Positions 1 to 7,628 of a stretch of 64,000 nt of DNA are shown here, one piece after another. The translations under genes were made by a program, and so were the position numbers. The stretch lies in assembly GCF_024171925.1 (NCBI RefSeq), contig NZ_JAMTCO010000012.1, positions 124,001 to 188,000 of the forward strand, read 5' to 3'. The notes beneath the pieces were generated by a model, which did not search any database, was not told the DNA's origin, and saw only the letters and a program-made list of their open reading frames with translations. Every line of letters starts with the position of its first letter. The first letter of the stretch is position 1. The DNA comes from Actinokineospora diospyrosa (GTDB lineage Bacteria > Actinomycetota > Actinomycetes > Mycobacteriales > Pseudonocardiaceae).

Positions 1-164
1 GCCGCCTTGAGCCAGAGCGTGTCGTAGGCCTCGACGCCGAGCACGGTGGCCTGGGGCCGGTGCGCCGCGGAGTCGAGCAGCCCGAGGTCGCGCACCACCA
101 GGTCACCCCCGGTCACGGCGGCGGCGAGCACCAACAGGTCACTGGCGTCGAGGTAGGCGGTCAC
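1..164 (-). CDS. doc: Doc-family (death-on-curing) toxin, C-terminus beyond window edge
   Basis: Only the first 54 or so codons lie in the window; the gene runs leftward off base 1. The N-terminus reads VTAYLDASDLLVLAA, followed by a GGDLVVRDLGLLDSA segment and the pattern RPQATVLGVEAYDTLWLKA. This matches my recollection of Doc proteins of the Fic superfamily, which phosphorylate EF-Tu. The catalytic HxFx(D/N)GNKR motif would be further left and is not visible. The GTG start lies 10 nt after the stop of the upstream ribbon-helix-helix gene, the normal antitoxin-toxin order. The family call rests on the N-terminus and on the partner gene. Confidence 0.7.
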   Translation of the reverse strand, partial: MTAYLDASDLLVLAAAVTGGDLVVRDLGLLDSAAHRPQATVLGVEAYDTLWLKA

Positions 165-174
165 CCGGAGATGA

Positions 175-381
175 TCACACGGGGTCCATCCGGTCGAGCA
201 GGCCGCGGTAGCGCGGCAGCACCCGGCCGAGCACCTCGTCGAGCTGCTCCTGCTTGTGCAACCTGGCCCACCGGTCGGCCAGCGCCAGGCGCAGGACCTC
301 CTGCTTGGAGCGGCCCTCGACCTCGGCCAACTCGTCCAGCCTGGCGTTGTCTTCCTCGGTCAACCGCAAGGTCATCGCCAT
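175..381 (-). CDS. Ribbon-helix-helix (CopG/Phd-like) antitoxin
   Basis: This 68-residue protein opens with MAMTLRLTEEDNARLDELA, the beta strand and first helix of a ribbon-helix-helix DNA-binding fold, followed by GRSKQEVLRLALADRW as the second helix. The C-terminus is charged and probably wraps the toxin. ATG codons at 381 and 375 are both possible; upstream codons back to GTG 399 would run through a palindrome that is more likely the operator. It sits immediately upstream of the Doc-type gene and is expected to neutralise it and to repress the pair. Confidence 0.75.
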   Translation of the reverse strand: MAMTLRLTEEDNARLDELAEVEGRSKQEVLRLALADRWARLHKQEQLDEVLGRVLPRYRGLLDRMDPV

Positions 382-390
382 GGTTGGCCA

Positions 391-409
391 TGGTACCACC
401 GTGGTACCA
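391..409. promoter_or_regulatory. Perfect inverted repeat, likely operator of the toxin-antitoxin pair
   Basis: TGGTACCAC, one base, then GTGGTACCA: 9-bp arms with a single-base spacer, and each arm contains the palindrome GGTACC. It lies 10 bp before the antitoxin start and between two divergent genes. RHH antitoxins usually autoregulate by binding such short repeats. The role is inferred from position and symmetry. Confidence 0.6.
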
Positions 410-445
410 CTCGCGACAGCGTCCCGTGACAGTGTTATGGAACGC

Positions 446-451
446 TAGACT
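446..451 (+). promoter_or_regulatory. -10 hexamer TAGACT of a leaderless TetR gene
   Basis: TAGACT ends 6 nt before the GTG start at 458, so transcription would begin at or next to the start codon. The same hexamer and spacing occur before deoC. No good Shine-Dalgarno sequence is present. A -35-like GTGACA lies at 426-431, at a short spacing. Confidence 0.5.
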
Positions 452-457
452 CCTCCG

Positions 458-1057
458 GTGCCCAGACCCAGGACACACGACGAGGCGCTCCGAGTCCGCC
501 TGCTCGACCGCGCGGGTGAACTCATCGCCGCCGAAGGTGCCACCGCCCTCAGCCTGCGCCGCCTAGCCGCCGACGCGGGCACCTCAACCACCGCCGTCTA
601 CTCCCTCTTCGGCGGTAAACCAGGCTTGGTCCGAGAGCTCTACGTAGAGGCTTTCCACCGCCTCGGCACCCGCCTGCGCGCTGTACCTATGACAGGTAGG
701 CCCGCCGAGGACTTGGTACTACTGGGGGTGGCCTATCGCGAAAGCGCGCTTGCCGACCCGCACCTGTACGGAGTGATGTTCGGCGGGGCGATCCCAGGCT
801 TCGAACCAGACGATGAGGCCACCTCGCACTCCCGCGCTGCTCTCGCACCGTTGCTAGAGGTGATCGCGGCCGGGGTGGAGACGGGCGTGTTCCTCGACTC
901 CGGCGGCACGATGGCGGTGGGGTGCTGGGGAATCGTCCACGGACTGGTGTCGCTGGAACTGCTGGGGAACCTACCCCCGGGCATGGACGTGGCCGCGACC
1001 TACGAGCGCTCGCTGCGCGCCAACACCGCTGGTTGGTTGAACCGCGCTTCTGGGTGA
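458..1057 (+). CDS. TetR/AcrR family transcriptional regulator
   Basis: A 199-residue one-domain regulator. Residues about 10-55 form the TetR helix-turn-helix (LLDRAGELIAAEGATALSLR, then GTSTTAVYSLFGGKPGLV with the usual recognition helix ending in the Y-x-L-F-G-x-K signature). The C-terminal half has an all-helical ligand domain with a GIVHGLVSLELLG segment typical of WHG-type TetR C-terminal domains. Start is GTG, apparently leaderless. It is divergent from the toxin-antitoxin pair and convergent with upp, so no operon partner reveals its target or ligand. Confidence 0.85.
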   Translation: MPRPRTHDEALRVRLLDRAGELIAAEGATALSLRRLAADAGTSTTAVYSLFGGKPGLVRELYVEAFHRLGTRLRAVPMTGRPAEDLVLLGVAYRESALADPHLYGVMFGGAIPGFEPDDEATSHSRAALAPLLEVIAAGVETGVFLDSGGTMAVGCWGIVHGLVSLELLGNLPPGMDVAATYERSLRANTAGWLNRASG

Positions 1058-1093
1058 ACCTTCTCGACCCGCGCCCGTGTTGCCCAGGTGGCC

Positions 1094-1215
1094 GTTATCC
1101 ACAACCTCCCCGGCTATCCACAGCTTTTCGCGAACCCCCGCCGCGCCCCAGGGACCGGGTAGACTGGCACCGGGGACGCCCCCCGTGGTGTGGTGGGGGG
1201 CGGGGCCAGCGGGGA
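1094..1215 (+). repeat. Intergenic TTATCCACA/TAGACTGG element, copy A
   Basis: Contains TTATCCACA at 1095-1103, a one-mismatch second box at 1114-1122, and TAGACTGGCACCGGGG at 1160-1175 followed by a C6 run and a G-rich stretch. Related copies lie near 20435, 38335 and 40574 (the last on the minus strand). The first box to TAGACT distance is 65 bp here, against 64 in copies B and C. This copy reads toward the 3' end of upp and has no downstream gene of its own. Confidence 0.8.
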
Positions 1216-1253
1216 GGGCCTCCGGAATCGGGTCGAGGGCGGTGGGGGCTGGT

Positions 1254-1877
1254 CTAGACCGCGCCGTACTGGCGGTCGCCCGCGTCGCCGAGGCCGGGGA
1301 CGATGAAGCCGGAGTCGTTGAGGCGTTCGTCGATGCTGGCGGTGACCAGGCGGACGGGCAGGTTGGCTGCGGCGAGGTGCTCGATGCCCTCGGGGGCGGC
1401 GAGGGCGCAGATGGCGGTGACGTCAGTGGCGCCGCGGTCGGTGAGCAGGCGGATGGTGTGGACCATTGAGCCGCCGGTGGCGAGCATCGGGTCGAGGACG
1501 AAGACCGGGCGGTCGGAGAGGTCCTCGGGCAGCGACTCCATGTACGGGGTCGGCTTGAGGGTGTGCTCGTCGCGGGCGAGGCCGACGAAGCCCATCTGGG
1601 CGTCGGGGATGAGCTTGTGCGCCTGGTCGGCCATGCCGAGCCCGGCGCGCAGGACCGGCACCAGCAGCGGCGGGTTCGCCAGCCAGAAGCCGTCGGTGCG
1701 GGCGACCGGGGTGTGGATGCGCTCGGTGCGCAGCGGCGCGTGCCGGGTGGCCTCGTAGGTCAGCATCACGGTCAGCTCGTGCAGCGCGGCCCGGAAGGTG
1801 GCGCTGTCGGTCCGCGCGTCGCGCATGACGGTGAGCCTGGCCTTGGCCAGCGGGTGGTCGACGGTGAGCACGTCCAT
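1254..1877 (-). CDS. upp: Uracil phosphoribosyltransferase
   Basis: Converts uracil and PRPP to UMP in pyrimidine salvage. The 207-residue protein has the family length and contains [12 protein letters not shown] near residue 75, the PRPP loop [14 protein letters not shown] (PMLATGG signature, about residues 125-140), and a C-terminal [15 protein letters not shown] uracil-binding loop. Start ATG at 1877 begins [20 protein letters not shown]; longer readings upstream give non-family sequence. It would use uracil from cytidine and uridine breakdown by cdd and a phosphorylase, which ties it functionally to the nucleoside-uptake cluster further right. Confidence 0.96.
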   Translation of the reverse strand: MDVLTVDHPLAKARLTVMRDARTDSATFRAALHELTVMLTYEATRHAPLRTERIHTPVARTDGFWLANPPLLVPVLRAGLGMADQAHKLIPDAQMGFVGLARDEHTLKPTPYMESLPEDLSDRPVFVLDPMLATGGSMVHTIRLLTDRGATDVTAICALAAPEGIEHLAAANLPVRLVTASIDERLNDSGFIVPGLGDAGDRQYGAV

Positions 1878-1959
1878 GGCCGGACACGGTAGACCGGTCC
1901 GCTTATTCGCTGGTGGCGGCGTGCCCCTATCGGGGGTGGGTGGCGCTACCCTCGTCTCC

Positions 1960-2610
1960 GTGAGTGAGCAACCGCACCTGCCCGGACCGCAAGAGATGCG
2001 CGCGTCCAACGCCGACCGGGAGCGATTCGCCAAGGTCCTGCACGACGCCATGGCCGAGGGCAGACTCACCGTCACCGAACTCGAAGAACGCCTCGACCAC
2101 GTCTACGCCGCCAGGACGTTCGGGGAGCTGGAGCCCCTGGTCCGCGACCTGCCCAACCAGCAGCTGGTCGCCTACCAGTCGCCCCTCCCGCAACCGGCCC
2201 CGTCCACCCACCCCACCCGCGTGGGCGGCCGCGGCACCTCGTCGAGCGCGGTCGCGATCATGTCCGGCTCCGAGCGCAAGGGCCCGTGGACGATCCCGCC
2301 GACCTTCAACGCTTTCGCCCTGATGGGCGGTGTGGAGATCGACCTCACGTACGCGACGTTCGAGGCCCAGGAGACCACCATCCAGGCCTTCGCCCTCATG
2401 GGCGGCATCGAGATCACCGTCCCCCCGGACGTCACCGTCTACGTAACCGGCTCCGGCTTCATGGGCGGCTTCGGCAACTCCATCCGCACCCAAGGTCCCC
2501 CCGGCAGCCCCATCGTCCGCATCACCGGCATGGCCATCATGGGCGGCGTGGACGTTCGGCCACCTAAGAAGCCGAAGAACAAGAAGCAGAAGGAAATCGA
2601 AGAGGGCTGA
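1960..2610 (+). CDS. DUF1707 domain protein with LiaF-like C-terminus
   Basis: 216 residues. Residues about 10-60 ([20 protein letters not shown] onward, with [16 protein letters not shown]) are the DUF1707 helical domain found in actinobacterial envelope or regulatory proteins. The second half carries two FALMGG(V/I)EI repeats and a later MAIMGGVDV, a pattern of the cell-wall-active-antibiotic response (LiaF-like, DUF2154) beta domain. The tail is Lys-rich ([14 protein letters not shown]) and no membrane segment is evident. The GTG at 1960 follows a TACCCT -10 hexamer by 7 nt, so the transcript is probably leaderless. The molecular function of this architecture is not established. Confidence 0.8.
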   Translation: MSEQPHLPGPQEMRASNADRERFAKVLHDAMAEGRLTVTELEERLDHVYAARTFGELEPLVRDLPNQQLVAYQSPLPQPAPSTHPTRVGGRGTSSSAVAIMSGSERKGPWTIPPTFNAFALMGGVEIDLTYATFEAQETTIQAFALMGGIEITVPPDVTVYVTGSGFMGGFGNSIRTQGPPGSPIVRITGMAIMGGVDVRPPKKPKNKKQKEIEEG

Positions 2611-2982
2611 CCGCCCTTGTGGACAGCTCACCTCCGTGGGGTGGCGCACCTGCCGATGCTTCGACCCCAGCGTTCGATGGCCAGGTGGCCCACCTGGGAT
2701 GAGTTCGTCGAGAATCCCGCGCGCCACGACAGTGAGCCGACAAACATCACAACGGCCACAATCGCGAGCCTTGTCCTGGGCCGCGACCAGTTCGATGACG
2801 TATCTGAGTGGCACCGTGGCGGCGAGCAGATGCGCCAGTCCACCGGCTGCGCGCAGTGCACCCTCGCACCGCGCGAATACCGGCCGGCGAGCGTGGGCCG
2901 CTCTAGTTGGCGATAGGCAAGCGTGGTTGCGCTAGGAAGACTTTGCGCCTGGTGCGATCGAGCGGATGCCGTCTGTGGGTTG
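2611..2982. other. Gene-poor intergenic stretch
   Basis: About 370 bp between two convergent genes. Short open frames on both strands lack start signals and family-like sequence. I see no hairpin strong enough to call a terminator and no repeat. Confidence 0.5.
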
Positions 2983-3627
2983 CTAAGCGGTCTCGGCGCA
3001 GCCGTTGAGCAGGGTGCGTAGGGACCAGCGGAATTGCTCCTCTGTGTTCCAAGTTGCCACGACAGGCCAGGTTTGGGCTGTTAGGGGCAGGATGTTGGGG
3101 TCGATGGTCACCGACAGGCGGGCAGTGACGATGTCCTGCTCCGTATAGCCGTTGAGGTCGGCGGCGGTGAGAGTCGCTGAGCCGAGGACGTGGACGATTA
3201 CCGCGTAGGTGGAGCGGGCGGCGTGGGTTGGGGTTAGGCCTGCCCCTACGAATATGGCCAAGAGGCGTTCGCCGACGAGGGCTGAGGTGGGGCCGTCCAT
3301 GGGGGCTGTGTGCAGCAAGGCTGCCGCGCCTCTATGGCTCAGGAGCACGCCCCGCAAAGCGCACGCGTAGTCCTCCACCCTCCGGCGCCAGCTGCGGCGG
3401 CCGGTGAGCAGGTCCGGGTCGGCCATGGCCAGGAACCGGTCGACGAGTGCGCGTTCCATCGCTGCCCGGTCCGGCAGGTACGTGTACAGCGTGTTCGGCC
3501 GCACCCCCAGTCGCGCGGCGACGCCGCGGATGGAGGGGGCTTCGCCGTCGAAGAGGGCTAGGGCGGCGTCGACGATCTGGTCGGCGGACAGGCTGCGTTT
3601 GGGGCCGGGTCGGGTCTTCTCGTCCAC
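2983..3627 (-). CDS. TetR family regulator with tetracycline-repressor-like C-domain
   Basis: 214 residues. The N-terminal HTH spans about residues 12-55 (ADQIVDAALALFDGEAPSIR, then VAARLGVRPNTLYTYLPDRA). The remainder resembles the TetR C-terminal ligand domain (RGVLLSHRGAAALLHTAPMD, and a C-terminal WNTEEQFRWSLRTLLNG helix). It is divergently transcribed from a small membrane-protein gene at 3683. The 55-bp gap holds a 12-bp palindrome, so it very probably represses itself and that neighbour. The inducer is unknown. Confidence 0.88.
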   Translation of the reverse strand: MDEKTRPGPKRSLSADQIVDAALALFDGEAPSIRGVAARLGVRPNTLYTYLPDRAAMERALVDRFLAMADPDLLTGRRSWRRRVEDYACALRGVLLSHRGAAALLHTAPMDGPTSALVGERLLAIFVGAGLTPTHAARSTYAVIVHVLGSATLTAADLNGYTEQDIVTARLSVTIDPNILPLTAQTWPVVATWNTEEQFRWSLRTLLNGCAETA

Positions 3628-3634
3628 GGGAGAT

Positions 3635-3668
3635 CACTGTACAGTGGACAACATTGCACACCGTACAG
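3635..3668. promoter_or_regulatory. TetR-type operator in divergent promoter region
   Basis: CACTGTACAGTG at 3635-3646 is a perfect 12-bp palindrome. A further CCGTACAG at 3661-3668 makes a larger imperfect inverted repeat with TGTACAGTG. The site lies 8 bp from the TetR start and 37 bp from the divergent membrane-protein start, the classic layout for a TetR-controlled pair. Confidence 0.6.
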
Positions 3669-3682
3669 AGATAGGGACCCCG

Positions 3683-4297
3683 ATGCTCCTCACCCTGCTC
3701 CTCGTCGCGGGCGCGGTTGGCGCCAACCTGGCCTTCATCGGCCTCGGCATGGTCTTCGACTACCCCGACGTCCTGGCGAAGCCGCCGCAAGAGGCGCTGG
3801 ACGCCTTCCACCAGAACCAACTGGCCGTGTCCGCGCTCTTCTTGCTGCTGGCCGCCAGCGCCGCCCTGCTCATCCCCATCTCGAGGAAGATGAACAAGCC
3901 CGACCTCATCGCCCTCGGCACCGCGGCGGCCCTGGTCCAGGTCATCGGACTCCTGCGGTGGCCGCTGATCGTCCCGTTCATCGATGACCCCGACACGTTC
4001 AAGACACTGTCCACTGTGCTCGGTACCGTCATCGGCGAAACCCTCGGCTACGCCCTTACCGCAATCTGGACCGTCCGAGTCGCGCACTACTACGGCCTCA
4101 AGTTCCTCGCTTACCCTGCCGCGGGCCTTGTCGCGCTCGGTGTCCTCATCCCGTTGGGCGTGCCTGGCACAGACATGGCCAACTTCATCGGGTACATCCT
4201 CTACACGGTCTGGCTCATCGTGCTCGCGATCAGCGTGCGCCCAAGGTCCACCAAGAACCCCCTAGACTCGACCCCATGGGCGGCACGACAGAGTTGA
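3683..4297 (+). CDS. Small multi-pass membrane protein (DUF4386-like)
   Basis: 204 residues with about six hydrophobic segments, beginning MLLTLLLVAGAVGANLAFIG. A FDYPDVLAKPPQEALDAFH loop precedes the second segment, and a short WPLIVPFIDDPDTFKTLST loop separates the middle helices. The arrangement resembles DUF4386 family proteins, whose function is unknown. It is controlled by the adjacent divergent TetR. The last 22 bases overlap the start of deoC, but deoC has its own -10 hexamer within this gene, so the two need not be co-regulated. Confidence 0.65.
   Translation: MLLTLLLVAGAVGANLAFIGLGMVFDYPDVLAKPPQEALDAFHQNQLAVSALFLLLAASAALLIPISRKMNKPDLIALGTAAALVQVIGLLRWPLIVPFIDDPDTFKTLSTVLGTVIGETLGYALTAIWTVRVAHYYGLKFLAYPAAGLVALGVLIPLGVPGTDMANFIGYILYTVWLIVLAISVRPRSTKNPLDSTPWAARQS
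4263..4268 (+). promoter_or_regulatory. -10 hexamer TAGACT for deoC
   Basis: TAGACT lies 7 nt before the deoC ATG at 4276, inside the 3' end of the preceding gene. No Shine-Dalgarno sequence precedes the ATG, so deoC is probably leaderless. Confidence 0.5.
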
Positions 4298-5211
4298 CCG
4301 ACGTCACCCGGGACGAGGCGTCGCTGCGGCGGTTCCTGCACGGTCTGCCCGGGGTCGACGCGGTGGGGCTTGAGCAGCGCAGTGCCGGGTTGGCCACGCG
4401 CAGCATCAAGAAGGCCAGCAAGCTGTGGGCCATCGACACCGCGATCAGCATGGTCGACCTGACCACGCTGGAGGGCGCGGACACACCGGGCAAGGTCCGC
4501 TCCCTGTGCGCCAAGGCCCGCAGACCCGACGACGACGTCCCCCCGGTCGCCGCGGTCTGCGTCTACCCCGACCTGGTCGCGACCGCCAAAGAGGCGCTGG
4601 CAGGCAGCGGGGTCAACATCGCCAGCGTCGCGACCGCCTTCCCGTCCGGCCGCTCGACCCTCAAGGTCAAGCTCACCGACACCGAGTTCGCCATCGAGTC
4701 CGGCGCGACCGAGGTGGACATGGTGATCGACCGGGGCGCCTTCCTGTCCGGCCGCTACGGGCAGGTGTTCGACGAGATCCGCACCATCAAGGCGGCCTGC
4801 GGGGACACCCACCTCAAGGTCATCCTGGAGACCGGCGAGCTGGCCACCTACGACAACGTGCGCCGCGCGTCCTGGCTGGCCCTGCTCGCGGGCGGCGACT
4901 TCATCAAGACCTCCACCGGCAAGGTCTCCCCCGCGGCGACCCTGCCGGTCACCAACCTCATGCTGCAGGCCGTGCGCGACTGGCACGGGGTCACCGGCCA
5001 GCACCGGGGCGTCAAACCAGCGGGCGGCATCCGCACCACCAAGGACGCCATCCGGCACCTGGTCGCTGTGCACGAGGTCGCCGGGGCGGCCTGGCTCACC
5101 CCGCACCTGTTCCGCTTCGGCGCCTCCAGCCTGCTCAACGACCTGCTCATGCAGCGCCGCACCCAGCTCGATGGCCACTACAGCGGCCCCGACTACTTTT
5201 CTGTTGACTAG
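4276..5211 (+). CDS. deoC: Deoxyribose-phosphate aldolase
   Basis: Class I aldolase that splits 2-deoxyribose-5-phosphate into acetaldehyde and glyceraldehyde-3-phosphate, the end of deoxynucleoside salvage. At 311 residues it is the longer DERA type. The Schiff-base lysine is Lys211 in GDFIKTSTGKV, and the second active-site lysine is Lys247 in GVKPAGGIRTT. DTAISMVDLTTLEG near residue 54 and CVYPDL near 95 are further family segments. It is followed 9 nt later by an aldehyde dehydrogenase gene, which could oxidise the acetaldehyde product. It works with deoA, located 17 kb away. Confidence 0.95.
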   Translation: MGGTTELTDVTRDEASLRRFLHGLPGVDAVGLEQRSAGLATRSIKKASKLWAIDTAISMVDLTTLEGADTPGKVRSLCAKARRPDDDVPPVAAVCVYPDLVATAKEALAGSGVNIASVATAFPSGRSTLKVKLTDTEFAIESGATEVDMVIDRGAFLSGRYGQVFDEIRTIKAACGDTHLKVILETGELATYDNVRRASWLALLAGGDFIKTSTGKVSPAATLPVTNLMLQAVRDWHGVTGQHRGVKPAGGIRTTKDAIRHLVAVHEVAGAAWLTPHLFRFGASSLLNDLLMQRRTQLDGHYSGPDYFSVD

Positions 5212-5220
5212 AGGGCGACG

Positions 5221-6660
5221 GTGGACCTTGTGAACTGGGAATACGCACCGGCGCCCGAGTCGCGGGCGATCGCGAACCTCAAGCCGAGCTACCGGATGTT
5301 CGTCGACGGCGAGTTCGTCGAGGGCGCGGGCGAGCCGCTCAAGTCGGTCAACCCGGCCACCGAGGAGGTGCTGGCCGAGGTCAGCACCGCGAGCTCGGCC
5401 GATGTCGACCGCGCGGTCAAGGCGGCCCGGCGGGCCCACGACAAGACCTGGGGCCGGATGCCCGGCGCCGAGCGGGCCAAGTACATCTTCCGGATCGCCC
5501 GGATGATCGCCGAGCGGGCGCGTGAGCTGGCCGTGCTGGAGTCGCTCGACAACGGCAAGCCGATCAAGGAAGCGCGCGACACCGACGTCCCCACGGCCGC
5601 GGCGCACTTCTTCTACCACGCGGGGTGGGCCGACAAGCTCGACTACGCGGGCTACGGCCCGGACCCGCGCCCGCTGGGTGTCGCCGGTCAGGTGATCCCG
5701 TGGAACTTCCCGCTGCTGATGGCGGCGTGGAAGATCGCACCGGCGCTGGCCTGCGGCAACACCGTGGTGCTCAAACCGGCCGAGACGACCCCGCTGACCG
5801 CGCTGGTGCTCGCCGAGATCATCCAGCAGGCCGAGCTGCCGCCCGGGGTGGTCAACATCCTGCCCGGCGCCGGGGACGTCGGCGCGGAACTGGTCAACCA
5901 CGCGGGCGTGGACAAGGTCGCGTTCACCGGTTCCACCGAGGTCGGCAAGATCATCCAGTCCGCGCTGGCGGGCACCGGCAAGAAGCTGACCCTGGAGCTG
6001 GGCGGCAAGGCGGCGAACATCGTCTTCGACGACGCCCCGCTCGACCAGGCCGTGGAGGGGATCGTCAACGGGATCTTCTTCAACCAGGGCCACGTGTGCT
6101 GCGCCGGGTCGCGGCTGCTGGTGCAGGAGTCGATCGCCGAGGAGCTGCTGGCCAAGCTGCACGCCAGAGTCGCCACCCTGCGCGTGGGCGACCCGCTGGA
6201 CAAGAACACCGACGTCGGCGCGATCAACTCGCGCGAGCAGCTCACCAAGATCACCGAGCTGGTCGCCTCCGGTGAGCGGGAGGGCGCCGAGCGCTGGACG
6301 AGCCCGTGCCCGCTGCCGGACAAGGGCTTCTACTTCGCGCCGACGGTGTTCGCCAACGTCACCCAGTCGATGCGGATCGCCCGCGAGGAGATCTTCGGCC
6401 CGGTGCTGTCGGTGCTGACCTTCCGCACCCCGGACGAGGCGCTGGCGAAGGCCAACAACACGCCCTACGGGCTGTCCGCTGGCGTGTGGACCGAGAAGGG
6501 CTCGCGCATCCTGTGGATGGCCGACCGGCTGCGCGCGGGCGTGGTGTGGGCCAACACGTTCAACCGCTTCGACCCGACCGCCCCGTTCGGCGGCTACCAG
6601 GAGTCGGGCTTCGGTCGCGAGGGCGGCCGGGCCGGGCTGGAGGCGTACCTCGATGTCTGA
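5221..6660 (+). CDS. NAD(P)-dependent aldehyde dehydrogenase
   Basis: 479 residues, the full length of the ALDH superfamily. The nucleotide-binding segment GQVIPWNFPLLMAAWKIAPA is near residue 156. The general base Glu259 is in LTLELGGKAANIV. The catalytic cysteine is Cys293 in FNQGHVCCAG, and EEIFGPVLSV and the C-terminal PFGGYQESGFGREGG loop are present. The GTG start lies 9 nt after deoC, so the two are likely co-transcribed. Its last 8 bases overlap a second, half-length ALDH-like gene. Probable substrate is acetaldehyde or another short aldehyde from deoxyribose breakdown; that is inferred from context. Confidence 0.92.
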   Translation: MDLVNWEYAPAPESRAIANLKPSYRMFVDGEFVEGAGEPLKSVNPATEEVLAEVSTASSADVDRAVKAARRAHDKTWGRMPGAERAKYIFRIARMIAERARELAVLESLDNGKPIKEARDTDVPTAAAHFFYHAGWADKLDYAGYGPDPRPLGVAGQVIPWNFPLLMAAWKIAPALACGNTVVLKPAETTPLTALVLAEIIQQAELPPGVVNILPGAGDVGAELVNHAGVDKVAFTGSTEVGKIIQSALAGTGKKLTLELGGKAANIVFDDAPLDQAVEGIVNGIFFNQGHVCCAGSRLLVQESIAEELLAKLHARVATLRVGDPLDKNTDVGAINSREQLTKITELVASGEREGAERWTSPCPLPDKGFYFAPTVFANVTQSMRIAREEIFGPVLSVLTFRTPDEALAKANNTPYGLSAGVWTEKGSRILWMADRLRAGVVWANTFNRFDPTAPFGGYQESGFGREGGRAGLEAYLDV

Positions 6661-7519
6661 TCGCGTGACGGTGTCCAAGACCTACAAGCTCTACCTGGGC
6701 GGGGCGTTCCCGCGCTCGGAGTCCGGCCGCACCTACCCGGTCGCCGACAGCAAGGGCCGCTTCCTGGCAAACGCGGCCCAGGCCTCGCGCAAGGACCTGC
6801 GCGAGGCCGTGGTCGCCGCGCGCGGCGCGTTCGGCAAGTGGTCTGGGGCGACGGCTTACAACCGGGGCCAGGTGCTCTACCGGGTCGCCGAGCTGCTGGA
6901 GGGCAGGCGGGAGCAGTTCGCCGAGGAGGTCGCCGCCGGTGAGGGCGTGCCCGCGCGGCGGGCCCAGGCGCTGGTGGACGCCGCGGTGGACCGCTGGGTC
7001 TGGTACGCCGGGTGGACCGACAAGATCGCCACCGTGCTGGGCGCGGCGAACCCGGTCGCCGGGCCGTACTTCTCGTTCTCGGTGCCGGAGCCGACCGGCG
7101 TGGTCGGGGTGCTGGCGCCGCAGAGGTCCTCGCTGCTCGGGCTGGTCAGCGTGCTCGCCCCGGTGCTGGCCGTCGGCGCGACCGCGGTCGTGGTGAGCAG
7201 CCAGGACCGGCCGCTGCCCGCGATCACCCTGTCCGAGGTGCTGGCGACCTCGGACGTGCCCGGTGGTGTGGTCAACCTGCTGACCGGGCACACCGCGGAG
7301 CTGGCACCGTGGCTGGCCGCGCACGCCGACGTCAACGCGCTCGACCTCACCGGTGCGCCCGGCGAGCTGCGGACCGACCTGGAGAAGGCCGCGGCGGGCA
7401 CGGTGAAGCGGGTGCTGCGGGCGCCGTCGGCCGAGCCGGACTGGACCGAGCGGCCCGACATCAAGCGGCTGCGGGCGCTGGTGGAGACGAAGACCGTCTG
7501 GCATCCCACGGGGGTCTAG
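6653..7519 (+). CDS. Half-length aldehyde dehydrogenase paralogue without catalytic domain
   Basis: 288 residues that align with the N-terminal, cofactor-binding half of ALDHs: KLYLGGAFPRSESGRTYPV, a FGKWSGATAYNRGQVLYRVA segment, and PTGVVGVLAPQRSSLLGLVS where the NAD-binding loop sits. The usual PWNFP is replaced, the ELGG glutamate and catalytic cysteine are absent, and the protein ends soon after the position expected for the first half. It overlaps the intact ALDH by 8 bp, so translation is probably coupled. The frame is clean with no decay, which suggests a retained partner or pseudoenzyme rather than a broken gene. Confidence 0.8.
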   Translation: MSDRVTVSKTYKLYLGGAFPRSESGRTYPVADSKGRFLANAAQASRKDLREAVVAARGAFGKWSGATAYNRGQVLYRVAELLEGRREQFAEEVAAGEGVPARRAQALVDAAVDRWVWYAGWTDKIATVLGAANPVAGPYFSFSVPEPTGVVGVLAPQRSSLLGLVSVLAPVLAVGATAVVVSSQDRPLPAITLSEVLATSDVPGGVVNLLTGHTAELAPWLAAHADVNALDLTGAPGELRTDLEKAAAGTVKRVLRAPSAEPDWTERPDIKRLRALVETKTVWHPTGV

Positions 7520-7628
7520 TCCAGGTTGGGATGCCCCGTCCTGTTTGCCGCCGGCGTACGGCGTGCCATCGTGGACCTCGCGATTCATTGGTCTGGACCT
7601 TTTGTCCGGGTAGCGAGGGGATCGGGAC

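Noticed and set aside
2617-2916. Two small open frames after the DUF1707 gene
   Set aside because: No ribosome site, no conserved-looking sequence, and both frames overlap each other.
4201-6678. A very long open frame on the minus strand across deoC and the aldehyde dehydrogenase
   Set aside because: Its translation is rich in Arg, Gly and Val and has no family-like motifs; it is the antisense shadow of two well-supported genes in GC-rich DNA.
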